Shown here piece by piece: positions 55,314-64,000 of a DNA stretch of 64,000 bases; position 1 is the first letter of the stretch, and each line of letters starts with the position of its first letter. This stretch comes from Chamaecrista fasciculata. Taxonomy: Eukaryota > Streptophyta > Magnoliopsida > Fabales > Fabaceae. Both the position numbers and the translations under genes were made by a program. The stretch lies in NCBI GenBank assembly GCA_003254925.1, contig QANZ01017498.1, positions 12,547 through 76,546 of the forward strand, in the 5' to 3' direction. Below the pieces are notes generated by a model. That model was not told where the DNA came from. It did no database searches and saw only the letters and a list, made by a program, of their open reading frames with translations.

Positions 55314-55864
55314 ATGAAAAACAATATAAGTTCAACGTTATCACTGAGATCTATCCTTGAGAAGGATAAGGGAAATGGGACGAACTTCCTTGACTGGTTT
55401 CGTAATTGAGAATTGTTCTCACCCAAGAAAGGAAGCTTCATGTCCAAGAAAACCCTTCCCCTAAAGAGCCTTCCAACAATACTCCAAGAGCTCAAAGAAC
55501 TGCTTATGAGAAGCACTTCAATGACTCTGTGGACGTTGCTGCATATGATGCAATCTTGATGGTTCAGAAAAGCCAGGGGAAAGGGAAGGGCAAAGGAAAG
55601 AGGAAGGGTAAAGCCCCGGTTGGTGAGACCAAGCCAGGGGACAAGCCTAACCCACAACCTGCCAAGAAGGCGAAGCCTTCAAAGGATGCAATTTGCTTTT
55701 TCTGCCAAAAGCCAAGACATTGGAAAGGGAATTGCAAATTGTATTTGGAAGATCAAAAGAAGAAGAGCCGTGAGGTCACTACTTCTGGTATCTTCGTTAT
55801 AGACATTCACTTTCTTACTTTAACCACTTGGGTATTAGATACAGCATGTGGTTTTCACATTTGA
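55314..55864 (+). pseudogene. Copia gag remnant with zinc knuckle
   Basis: ATG at 55314 opens MKNNISSTLSLRSILEKDKG and stops after about 31 codons (TGA near 55407). Gag sequence then continues in another frame (55406-55861), so a frameshift is present. In that frame the polypeptide passes directly from HFNDSVDVAAYDAI into a basic GKGKGK stretch, so the main capsid part is missing by internal deletion. A CCHC zinc knuckle follows (CFFCQKPRHWKGNC), then the start of the protease segment (WVLDTACGFHI), where the usual glycine of the D-T/S-G triad is replaced (DTA). Gag would package the element's RNA; this copy cannot. Confidence 0.85.
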
Positions 55865-56900
55865 TGTGAAGGGTCTTAGAGACAGTAGAAAGCTGGACAG
55901 AAGTGAGGTGGACCTGCGTGTAGGCAATGGAGCAAGAGTTGCTGCTGTTGCTGTGGGAACATACGAGCTTGTTTTGCCCTCTGGGCTTATTTTTAAATAA
56001 TTGTTATTGTGTACCTCCATTGAGTTCAAACATTGTTTCCCTTTCTTATTTGGATAAGGAAGGTTTTACATGTGTAAACGGCAATGGAAGGTGTTCTATT
56101 TATAAAGACAATGTTTTATTTGCTTATGGTGATTTGCAAGATAATCATTATTTCTTAAAATTAGAACGACAACACGATAACAATATCTATAACATTGATA
56201 CCAAAAGGATTAAGATTAACGAATCGAATCCTACATACCTTTGGCATTGTCGCTTAGGTCATATAAACGAGAAACGCCTAGAGAAGCTCCATAAAGATGG
56301 ACTTCTAAGCTCATTTTATTCTGAATCATATGATGCTTGCGAATCTTGTTTACTTGGTAAGATGAAAAAGGCGCCCTTCACTGGACACAGTGAGAGAGCA
56401 CCTGACTTATTGGGAATCATACATAGTGATGTATGTGGAGTACTCAAGCTAGAGGTGGTTACTCATACTTCATTACGTTCACTGACGACTTCAGTAGGTT
56501 TGGCTATGTCTACCTAATGAAGCACAAGTCAGAGTCTTTTGAAATGTTCAAAAGATTTCAAAGTGAAGTAGAGAACCAACATGGCAAGAAAATCAAAGTC
56601 CTTCGATCCGATCGAGGAGGCGAGTATTTGAGCCAAGAGTTTTGTTGATCATCTTAGAAGTTGTGGGATAGTCTCACAACTTGCCCCTCTTGGAGCTCCA
56701 CAGTGGAATGGTGGTTCTGAGAGGAGGAATCAGACTTTATTAGATATGGTCCGATCTATGATGAGTCAAGCTGGTCTTCCGCCATCCTTTTGGGGATATG
56801 CTCTAGAAATTGCTGCGTTCACACTTAACCGTGTTCCTCCAAGGCAGTTGAGAAGACACCATATGAGATATGGAATGGGAAGAGGCCCATTTTGTCTTAC
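55865..56900 (+). pseudogene. Copia protease / GAG-pre-integrase / integrase remnant
   Basis: The protease tail reads in one frame to a stop near 55999. The sequence then continues (55927-56517) through GAG-pre-integrase with YLWHCRLGHINEKRLEKLH and CESCLLGKM (the HHCC zinc-binding part). It shifts frame near 56450 into the integrase core (YFITFTDDFSRFGYVYLMK; LRSDRGGEYLSQEF) and again near 56645 (PQWNGGSERRNQT). The catalytic Asp-Asp-Glu positions appear present, but at least three frame breaks make it inactive. Integrase would insert the cDNA and create the 5-bp TSD seen at the element's ends. Confidence 0.85.
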
Positions 56901-56981
56901 CTCAAGGTTTGGGGATGTGAAGTTTATGTTAAGTAACAACCTAACGATAAACTGTCTCCCAAATCCCTCAAGTGTTTATTT

Positions 56982-58145
56982 GTGGGATACCCCAAGGAAA
57001 CAAGGGGGTATTATGTCTACTACCCATCTGACAACAAAGTGTTTATGGTCAGAAATGGATTCTTTCTAGAAAAGGATTTTGTCTCCAAAAGAGACTGTGG
57101 GAGTAAGATAGATCTTGAAGAGGTTCAAGATCCACATGACACTCTAGAGGTGCAGACGGAAACTAGAGAAGAGCCACAAGATGTTGTGGAAGCTCCTCTA
57201 GTAGCACAAGGACCACGAAGGTTTGATAAAACACATTCTCAACCTCAAAGATATGGATTTTTGATGACTGAGGACAAGGATTTGTTGCTCATGGAGCGTG
57301 GTGAGCCGACCACCTATCAAGAAGCTATTGTGGGTCCCAACTCTGAGAAATGGGTTGAAGCCATGAAGGCAGAGATGCAATCCATGTACGACAATAAGGT
57401 ATGGACCTTAGTCGCTCCCCCTGAAGGTGTAAAAGCCGTAGGGTGCAAGTGGGTTTTCAAGGAGAGAACCGACATGGGTGGCAATGTCAATGTCTTTAAG
57501 GCCAGACTAGTTGCAAAGGGGTTTACTCAACGTCATGGTATTGACTATGACGAAACGTTTTCCCCAGTTACAATGGCCAAGTCCATTAGGATCCTCCTTG
57601 CCATAGCCAAATATTATGACTATGAGATATGGCAAATGGATGTCAAAATAGCATTCCTTAATGGAAGGCTGCCCGAGGATGTGTACATGACACAACTTGA
57701 GGGTTTTGTATGTCCAAAGGAACCAGAGAAGATATGCAAGCTTCAGAGATCCATTTATGGATTGAAGCAAGCATCATTGAGTTGGAATCATCGTTTTGAT
57801 GAGGTAGTCAAAGAGTTTGGCTTCTTGCAAAACCCTGATAAGCCTTGTGTTTACAAGAAGGTTAGTGGGAGCACGATTGTTTTCTTGGTGCTTTATGTCG
57901 ATGACATATTGCTCATTGGAAATGATGTCCCTACCTTGGAGATTGTGAACTCTTGGTTGGGAAAATCATTCTCGATGAAGGACTTAGGAGAAGCTGCCTA
58001 CATTCTAAGCATCAAGATCTATAGAGATAGATCTCAAAGGCTTCTTGGATTAGGTCAGAGTACATACTTGGATAAGGTACTGAAGTGGTTCAGTATGCAG
58101 GATTCCAAGAAGGGATTCATACCAATGAATCATGGTTTTCCCTAA
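56982..58145 (+). pseudogene. Copia reverse transcriptase (387-codon open stretch)
   Basis: The longest intact frame in the element. It starts within the integrase C-terminal region and contains the RT domain (about residues 120-350): WVEAMKAEMQSM, GCKWVFKER, ARLVAKGFTQ, DVKIAFLNG (usually DVKTAFLNG), SIYGLKQASLSWN and the catalytic YVDDILLIGND. It copies element RNA into DNA. The palm Asp residues (DVK, YVDD) are present, so this domain itself looks preserved, although it has no intact upstream reading frame. It ends at a stop after MNHGFP, where sequence that should lead into RNase H is missing. Confidence 0.9.
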
Positions 58146-58711
58146 GCATGACGAGCCGGTTCCAACAAGACCCTGGCGAAGATCATTGGACCGCAGTCAA
58201 AAACATCCTTAAGTACTTGAGAAGGACTAAGGATGAATTCTTGGTTTATGATGAAACTGATGAGGAGCTATGTGTAATTGGTTACACAGATGCCAGTTTC
58301 CAAACCGACCAAGATGATTTTAAATCGCAGTCTATATACGTGTTTCTCCTGAACAGTGGCATCGTGAGTTGGAAAAGTTCCAAGCAGAGCATGATTGCTG
58401 ATTCTACAACAAAGTCTGAGTATATAACGTCCTGGTGATAGGGTTGGTCTCGTGGAGACGCAGACCGTAAAACAAGTGTTTGAGGTGCGCTTGGTGGTCA
58501 CCCTATGGAGACAGGAACGGCACTAAGTGGGATTTGATCCCCACTGTTTTCCAATAGTGGTATTAAAGGACCAAACATATACTCAAATGTTATCACCTAG
58601 AAATGGTTGACGGAGGTGATGTCAAGATATGTAAAGTAGCAGGCGAGGATAATGTTGCCAATCCTCTTACGAAACCTCTTGCAAGGGTCGTACATGAACG
58701 TCATGTAAAGT
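58146..58711 (+). pseudogene. Copia RNase H remnant, deleted at both ends
   Basis: One frame (about 58150-58436) reads SRFQQDPGEDHWTAVKNILK, GYTDASFQTDQDD and SKQSMIADSTTKSEYITSW, the RNase H region that removes template RNA. The part linking it to RT is deleted. After 58438 the frame is broken. A last piece near 58600-58710 (VDGGDVKICKVAGEDNVANPLTKPL) is the C-terminal end of the polyprotein. Confidence 0.85.
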
Positions 58712-58782
58712 AGATGGGGATTAGACACATTGATCAGTATACCTAGTGCAGGAACAGTTTGATTAATGATTGTACCTAGTGC

Positions 58783-58793
58783 AAGTGGGAGTT
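58783..58793 (+). other. Polypurine tract
   Basis: AAGTGGGAGTT directly precedes the 3' LTR; it primes plus-strand synthesis in copia elements. Confidence 0.8.
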
Positions 58794-61159
58794 TGATGGA
58801 GATTGTGCCCTAAGGCCAATCATTTTAATATGTATGAACATATTAATTGACTAATTTATAGATGATAAATTGAGTCGTTATCATATTATTAGCATGTTTA
58901 CTGTGATAACAATCCCTGAGTAATTATGAGATAATTATTCTAAACTGTCCCTGGTCGATTATTCATGTGGGAATGTGAATGAACTAAGACCAGCATGACT
59001 TCGGTGTATGGAGATACACGCATGAGATGCTTTAAGAGAGTCATGGTGCAATTATGTAAGGGGTTACAAGTTGCTGGACCGACCCGGAGAGTGCTGCATG
59101 GGTTTAGTCATGAGCTAACCTCTCCTATACACCTGTCAGGGTGCCCTTAGACCCGAGGTCGTGACTATTCCGGCATTGTAGATGTCGAACTTTGGCCTAG
59201 TCCAACGTTGCTCGTAACAGGGTAGCCATACATGCTAGGTACGGGTTTGGTGGTTTACTGTGCTGAGGAATGTGGTTGACCAAGAAGGAATTTTGTCCCT
59301 CATTAATTTGGGAGATATTTAACTGGCGCCCTCGATGAGTCTTTTTAAGGAATGTGTAGCCACACAGGGAAATGGGACTAACTCAAGAAATTGAGAAAGT
59401 TATGGTTTGGATTAAGGATGACTTTCCCGTGCCTTATCCATGACCAAAATATCATGTGACAATCGAGATTATGACAAGGTGGTACTAAGGTTAAGTCGTT
59501 AATGTTAAAGCGATAACTCACGTGTTTTGGGTAGTCGTGATGGCTTGCTAGAGTCCGCTCTCGACTTGTGAGTCATAAAGATGGCTTGCTGCCAACTTCA
59601 CGTGAGGCCTACTGGGTCACACACGAGCATGATCAAGACACCATAATGGGACACGAATTAGGGTTTAATTCGTGGGTCACTTTAGTGACACAATTTAAGA
59701 CATAGTTGAATGTCTGGGACATGAAGTCTTGTCTTAAATTAAATCTACGCATGTGATATTTAAATTTGTTAGACAAATTCAAATATATTAATTGTTAAAT
59801 AGTTAATTTGATTAATCTATTTACAATTGAATTCTTGTTTAAAATATTAGAGAATAATAAATTGGATAAGCCTCCTAAAAGTTAGGGGATTATTGATTTA
59901 TTAAATTCTTTAATATTGGATAAGAAGAAGAAGAGGGTGGCGCCTCTTCTTGGTTTTAATTAATAAAATTGTTTTGTTAATTTAAATCAAGATTTGAATT
60001 TGAATTCAAGATTCAAGTTTGAATTAAAGATATTAAGGTAATATTTTAATTCAATATTGTTAGGGAATTTGAATTCAAGATTCAAGTTTGAATTAAAGAT
60101 ATTAAGGTAATATTTTAATTCAATATTGTTAGGGAATTTGAATTCAAGATTCAAGTTTGAATTAAAGATATTAAGGTAATATTTTAATTCAATATTCTTA
60201 GGGAATTTGAATTCAAGATTCAATTTTGAATTAAAGATATTAGGGTAATATTTTAATTCAATTTGTTAGGGAAATTAATGAGTTGGTTATAACTTCCTAA
60301 GAGTTAGGGTTGTTATTTTAATTATTAAATTCCTATAAAAGGGCATGAGGATGGCGCATGGCTTGATCCAATGGGCAAGATTTGATCTTGCATTTTGGAT
60401 TTCAAGATTGCATCTTGAATTTCAAATTAAGATATTAATGTAATATTTTAATTGGGAATTCAAATCCTATTGACCATTGGGGATTGGGCAATCAAGATTT
60501 AGGTTTCAAGATTTGATCTTGAAATTTAAATTTAAATTGCCTTTTAGTTTTGAATTATAATATTAGTGTAATATCATAATTCAAGATTTTAGGAACCCTA
60601 TTTCTTTATTCCATAATTCCCTAATTTCACGAGTTAGGGAATGTGATTCCCTAATGAGACTCTATAAATACACACACACTCATATGCTCAAGTCGACCAA
60701 TGACACACATTTTAGTAAGACTAAAATTCGACCTAACCCTAGAGGAGAGAGAGAGAGAGTCGATTTTTCAAGAGAGAGAAACTTGACTTGAAATCTTGAA
60801 AACTAGGGTTTCAAAGTTGGCTTGTGTGTGAGAGGTTTATGCGCCACCTTGGTTCTTGAATTCAAGAAGTGTTCTTGAATCCAAGATTGTAGATTGGTTC
60901 CCGTATTCTCTTGGGAAGAAGAGAAGGAGGCTAGCACCTAGGTGTCTGCCAAACTTTTCGTGTGGATCACCGGTAGAGGAAGGACACGCGTTGCTGTGGA
61001 CTTCTCGGATTCGCAAGTTTCAAAGCCACCGATTGAAATTTAGGTATACATCTTCCCTTACTAGAATAAACGCAGTTAGTGGATCCTAGAAGGAAATATA
61101 GAGTATGCGATTTTAAAGTTTTTGTTTTTCCGCTGCGCTCGCTCTATAATTCTCCTACA
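58794..61159 (+). repeat. 3' LTR of the complete copia element
   Basis: 2,366 bp from TGATGGAGATTGTGCCCTAA to TAATTCTCCTACA. It is nearly identical to the 5' LTR outside the 69-bp expansion. Differences noted by eye include GTGTGGGAGG/GTGTGAGAGG, AACTGTTCG/AACTTTTCG and GGATCCTGG/GGATCCTAG. Confidence 0.92.
60001..60276 (+). repeat. 69-bp tandem repeat, four copies, in the 3' LTR only
   Basis: TGAATTCAAGATTCAAGTTTG starts at 60001, 60070, 60139 and (with one change) 60208, exact 69-base steps. The 5' LTR has a single unit at the same place (about 52845-52920). As 69 is a multiple of three, a minus-strand frame shows a 23-residue repeat; it is not a gene. Confidence 0.95.
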
Positions 61160-61689
61160 GGATTTGTGGTTATAAGTGAAATTGTATTGTTGATGAAATA
61201 TGATGGCTGGAATTATATTCTGCAACCTTATAAATTGGTTATTTGTAATTGGAAACTTGGACTATGGGCATAACAACTTAAAATTGAATTAAGGAGTATG
61301 CTTGTATGGTAGAGTTCTGTCGAGAATAATGATGGAGTAATATGAAATTAGTGCTTTGAAGCTTTTTGGTGTTCCTTTGAATTTGTTATTGTGCTAACAT
61401 GAGCTTGTTTCTAAGTAATGAACTTGTGACTCTTGATTGAGAAGTATTATAAGGGCATGAATTGTACTTGTAGATTATTGATGTAATTTGGTAAATGTTT
61501 TGCCTGGGCATATATAAGTAATGAATATAAGTGATTGTTAGTGTGATTTGTTAAATATGAGAATAAGAGAATGATGTTAATTATGAGAATAAGAGAATTG
61601 TGTTACTCTTGTTTATATGTGGAACTGGCGTTGAGTGAATGGAATGAATTGTTAAATTGTTGACTGCACATATGAATGTGCTTGATACT

Positions 61690-61835
61690 GTTTTGGGGAT
61701 ATACGGGGCCGGGTGGTGGCCAAAATTGGTAAATATGTATATATATATGGGTACGTATATAATTTATGGGGGTATAAGGGGCCGGGTGGTGGCCAATATT
61801 TTTGGGGATATAAGCGGCCGGGTGGTGGGCAGATG
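61690..61835 (+). repeat. Triple GGGCCGGGTGGTGGCC repeat
   Basis: Three units of the form GGGGATATACGGGGCCGGGTGGTGGCC start at about 61694, 61768 and 61803, with spacer lengths that differ. They lie in the gypsy-like LTR and are strongly GC-rich against their surroundings. Confidence 0.8.
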
Positions 61836-62851
61836 GACTTGTTATCGAGTATGGAGTTAATCAGAGTGCTGAAGGACTTAAATATGATTACATGATTCGC
61901 TACTTTGCTTTGCTTGGGTGGCTTTTAGTTCGTTATTTGTTCTTGTGTGTGTGAATTGTGAATTCGTGAGAAGGTATATTCAAATGTTTGTGTTTTATGT
62001 GTGATGTATCTAAAGATTGAATGTTATGTGGTTATGGCTTGTGCTAGTATGATAGAATACTCATTGATGCCTAGTGCGCTTGTGAATGTACTTGATTCTA
62101 AAGTGGATTGACTGTGTTTATGATACTTATTTTATAAATGATTATTATTGAGTGTTATTGTATTGAAATTCTGTAAGTTGGGATTTTACTTGTTCTTAGT
62201 GTCTCGTATTTGTAGTATTGCATTGTGTTTATATTTCGAGTAGGTAAGTTTATTCTTTGAAAATTGTTGCCGAACTCTATGGATTTTGTTGAGATGCTGA
62301 AATTATTTATTTGTCTTATGGATTGTGGCTAAGTGGGAACTCATATCCTACTGAGAATTCCCCTGAATTCTCACTCCTACTCTCCCCTCATATTTGTGTT
62401 GCATGATAGAAGAGTACTGGGCAAAGGGCCTCGTGTGGTTCTGCTTGAAGGATTCTCATCTACCGTGGAATTCCTATTTCAGTGTAGGTTTATAGTAGTG
62501 TGTTTTTAGGTTTCTTTAGTTCTTACCATCTATTTTGGGCCCTGCTGGCTACATTGAGGTTGAGCCTCATGTATATCTCGTTAACTTTTAGTTTCTAGCT
62601 CGAGTTGTAGAATTGTAGAGCAAGATCTTAGTTGCTCTTTTTTTGTTTATGGTCATGTAATTTTGATTCTTACTTATATTGTAAGTTTAGTCCTTAAACT
62701 AATTAGGGACGTCACAATATATAATATTTTAGAAACCTATTCTTGTCATCATCTTATTGGCTCAAAATCCATTGCATCTCATGCCCCAAAATCATACTTT
62801 TCATCATAGACTAACCTTAAATTTATTGATATCTTTATGTTAATTATATAT

Positions 62852-63104
62852 AGGGTTAGACTACAATGCAAAGTTTCATTCTTGACATGGGATGCAATGA
62901 GTCATGAGCCAATAAGATAATGACATGTGGAAGAGTTAATTGTATGTAACTAGTGATGTGACTCTATATACAGTTTTAATTGGTTAAAAAAATTATTATT
63001 TTTTTATTATTTTTCAACATTAAATTACATCAATGGCTATAATTATACCACATCAGCAATTACATCCCATGTCAAGAATCAAACTTGACATCTTAAACTA
63101 GCCT
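62852..63104. mobile_element. MITE family M2, complete copy, 8-bp TSD TTATATAT
   Basis: The ends AGGGTTAGACTACAATGCAAAG and (inverted) AGGCTAGTTTAAGATGTCAAG pair. TTCTTGACATGGGATG occurs in both arms. TTATATAT is repeated at 62844-62851 and 63105-63112. It lies only 25 bases from the TSD of the M2 copy that hosts the stack. Confidence 0.8.
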
Positions 63105-63112
63105 TTATATAT

Positions 63113-63779
63113 AATCACACAACAACAAAAAAAAAACAGAGTTATCTCCTCTTGAATTTCATCTTAATGAAATATACTAATTAAATTACCAATATTGAAA
63201 TTAATTCAGTATGAATAATTTTAAACAATTTCTATCTAAAAGAATGTTTTTTAAAAATTCCCCTCATTTCTTTCTAATTTGAAATTTAGAATTGTTTCTA
63301 TATTCAATTATTAAATATTTTTATGGGATCATTTTTTTTATTAAATTATATTATTTTATATTATAATAAACTATAATTTTTCATGAGTATTTTTATTTTT
63401 TTAAAATAAAATATAGTTCATTATTTAAATTTTTTATGTAATTCTACATTTATAAACGTTATATGCTTATTTGCCTGCCCGTCAGGACACGCAAAGCCCC
63501 TAGTACTATATATGTTTGAAGTCCTTTATAATCGGTCAAAAATAATTTAATTAAAAATTATAAAAAAAACAAAAAAAATTAAACATGTGGACATATAATG
63601 AGAGAGAGAAAGTAATGGATAAGCTTAACTTCCCATAATTTTAAATTAAAAAAATAAAAATTATAAAAATTAAATTTTACTATAAAACATTATAAAAATA
63701 ACTTTGTTTTAATTTAAAAGTATAATTATTAGTAAATTTAATTGCAAATTTGGTCTCATATGTTTTGCTCAGTTCCCAA
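63113..63779. other. AT-rich spacer, no gene
   Basis: AT-rich. GGTCAAAAATAATTTAATTAAAAATTATAAAA at about 63535 matches about 45921. Nothing else supported. Confidence 0.5.
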
Positions 63780-64000
63780 TGTTGGGAAATCATAGAGGGA
63801 GCGCAGCGGAAGGAAAAATTAAAAAAAAGAGTAAAATAACTTTCCGGTCCCTGATTTATACACTCGCTGACAGATAGGTCCCTGAATTTTACCCATTGTA
63901 CTAGCCGGTCCCCGAATTTTGCAAACGCTGTACTAATTGGTCCCTCCGTCATATTGGCGTTACAAAAATGCTGACGTGGCCATAACGGACGCTGATGTGT
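63780..64000 (-). mobile_element. Edge of another copia LTR, interrupted by a MITE-like insertion
   Basis: TGTTGGGAAATCATAGAGGGAGCGCAGCGG at 63780 is the minus-strand end of an LTR of the CCCAACA subfamily. From about 63830 the sequence changes to GAGTAAAATAACTTTCCGGTCCCTG, MITE-type wording with GGTCCCTGAATTTTACCC and ACGTGGCCATAACGG, which runs off the window. The remainder of both lies beyond the edge. Confidence 0.65.

Larger units (their letters stand above)
49662..61159 (+). mobile_element. Complete Ty1-copia retrotransposon, TSD GGATT
   Basis: 11,498 bp from TGATGGAGATTGTGCCC to CTCTATAATTCTCCTACA, flanked by identical GGATT (49657-49661, 61160-61164). Order: 5' LTR 49662-53803 (with a nested solo LTR), primer-binding site, leader of 1.5 kb, decayed gag-pol 55314-58711, polypurine tract, 3' LTR 58794-61159. 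The integrase-before-RT order and the YVDD RT motif mark it as Ty1-copia. The long LTRs and leader suggest an Angela/Tork- or SIRE-like lineage, not settled here. The LTRs differ at only a few positions over long stretches, so insertion is fairly recent, yet the coding part is defective. It must have moved with proteins from a related copy. Confidence 0.93.
46248..62716 (+). mobile_element. Long gypsy-like LTR (about 2.9 kb net), second layer of the stack
   Basis: After removing the two insertions, 46248-47553, 49585-49661 and 61165-62716 form one stretch. It starts TGTTTTCAATTTTC, ends ACTAATTAGGGACGTCACA, and interrupts the MITE. A GC-rich zone (46940-47050), a leader-like TTCTTGATGAATGAATTG part, triple GGGCCGGGTGGTGGCC repeats and a GACGTCACA end resemble the very long LTRs of plant Ty3-gypsy chromoviruses (Tekay/Del type). 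Flanks ATTTA and ATATA do not match exactly. Frames such as 46570-46797 have no recognisable domain and may be LTR sequence. Captured host sequence is an alternative. Confidence 0.45.
46142..62817. mobile_element. MITE family M2, outermost layer of a nested stack, 9-bp TSD TAAATTTAT
   Basis: The left end AAGTTAATTTATGATGCAAAG... (46142-46246) and right end (62717-62817, read inverted AGGTTAGTCTATGATGAAAAG...) are inverted and about 88% alike over 100 bases, including ATGCAATGGATTTTGAGCCA. TAAATTTAT is exact on both outer sides (46133-46141, 62818-62826). The two halves together make about 200 bp, like the complete relative at 62852-63104. Everything between is later insertion. Confidence 0.75.

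Noticed and set aside
59987..60223. Minus-strand frame with 23-residue repeats
   Set aside because: It is the 69-bp tandem repeat inside the 3' LTR.

Overview
The window is nuclear DNA from a flowering plant, most likely a eudicot; the species cannot be told from it. The evidence is the AT-rich background, spliced plant-type genes, Ty1-copia and Ty3-gypsy LTR retrotransposons, a probable Helitron and many MITEs. Only one intact host gene is visible: an eight-exon minus-strand gene (35263-42364) for an 844-residue U-box E3 ligase / receptor-like cytoplasmic kinase of the plant PUB33 type (USP-like domain, coiled coil, kinase, U-box). Every splice junction reads in frame with GT-AG borders. Its introns and 3' region are full of MITEs, and intron 5 holds a 586-base pure A/T homopolymer.

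Layout. 1-789: minus-strand Ty3-gypsy element (gag start, primer-binding site, short LTR) running off the left edge. 1177-9927: probable Helitron with broken exon-like pieces, a 33-bp tandem array and a minus-strand LTR-like block that is itself split by a copia solo LTR (TSD CCAAC). 11176-12110: a second array of the same 33-bp type. 12.6-17.8 kb: MITEs (MULE-type foldbacks, a perfect-TSD hairpin, a Tourist-like element, two copies of one TIR family, one split by a 1.45-kb solo LTR). 20.6-25.5 kb: a Tourist-like element, an LTR-like block, a 604-bp gypsy solo LTR with TSD GATTG, and a hAT-type MITE. 26.5-34.2 kb: debris of two minus-strand retrotransposons; one is split by a 2,645-bp Pack-MULE-like element (9-bp TSD TTATAAAAT, long TIRs) that carries a plant gene fragment and a nested foldback. 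35.2-42.4 kb: the U-box kinase gene. 46.1-62.8 kb: a nested stack. A MITE (TSD TAAATTTAT) is split by a long gypsy-like LTR, which is split by a copia-type solo LTR and by a complete 11.5-kb copia element (TSD GGATT); the 5' LTR of that element is split by another solo LTR (TSD CTTCA). 62.8-64 kb: another MITE and the edge of a seventh LTR of the same copia superfamily.

No tRNA, rRNA, CRISPR array or organellar segment was seen. I found no convincing new gene system. The most informative content is the insertion chronology, the Pack-MULE cargo, the homopolymer intron, and a repeat expansion confined to one LTR of a young element. Boundaries given with TSDs were read base by base; those marked approximate were not.
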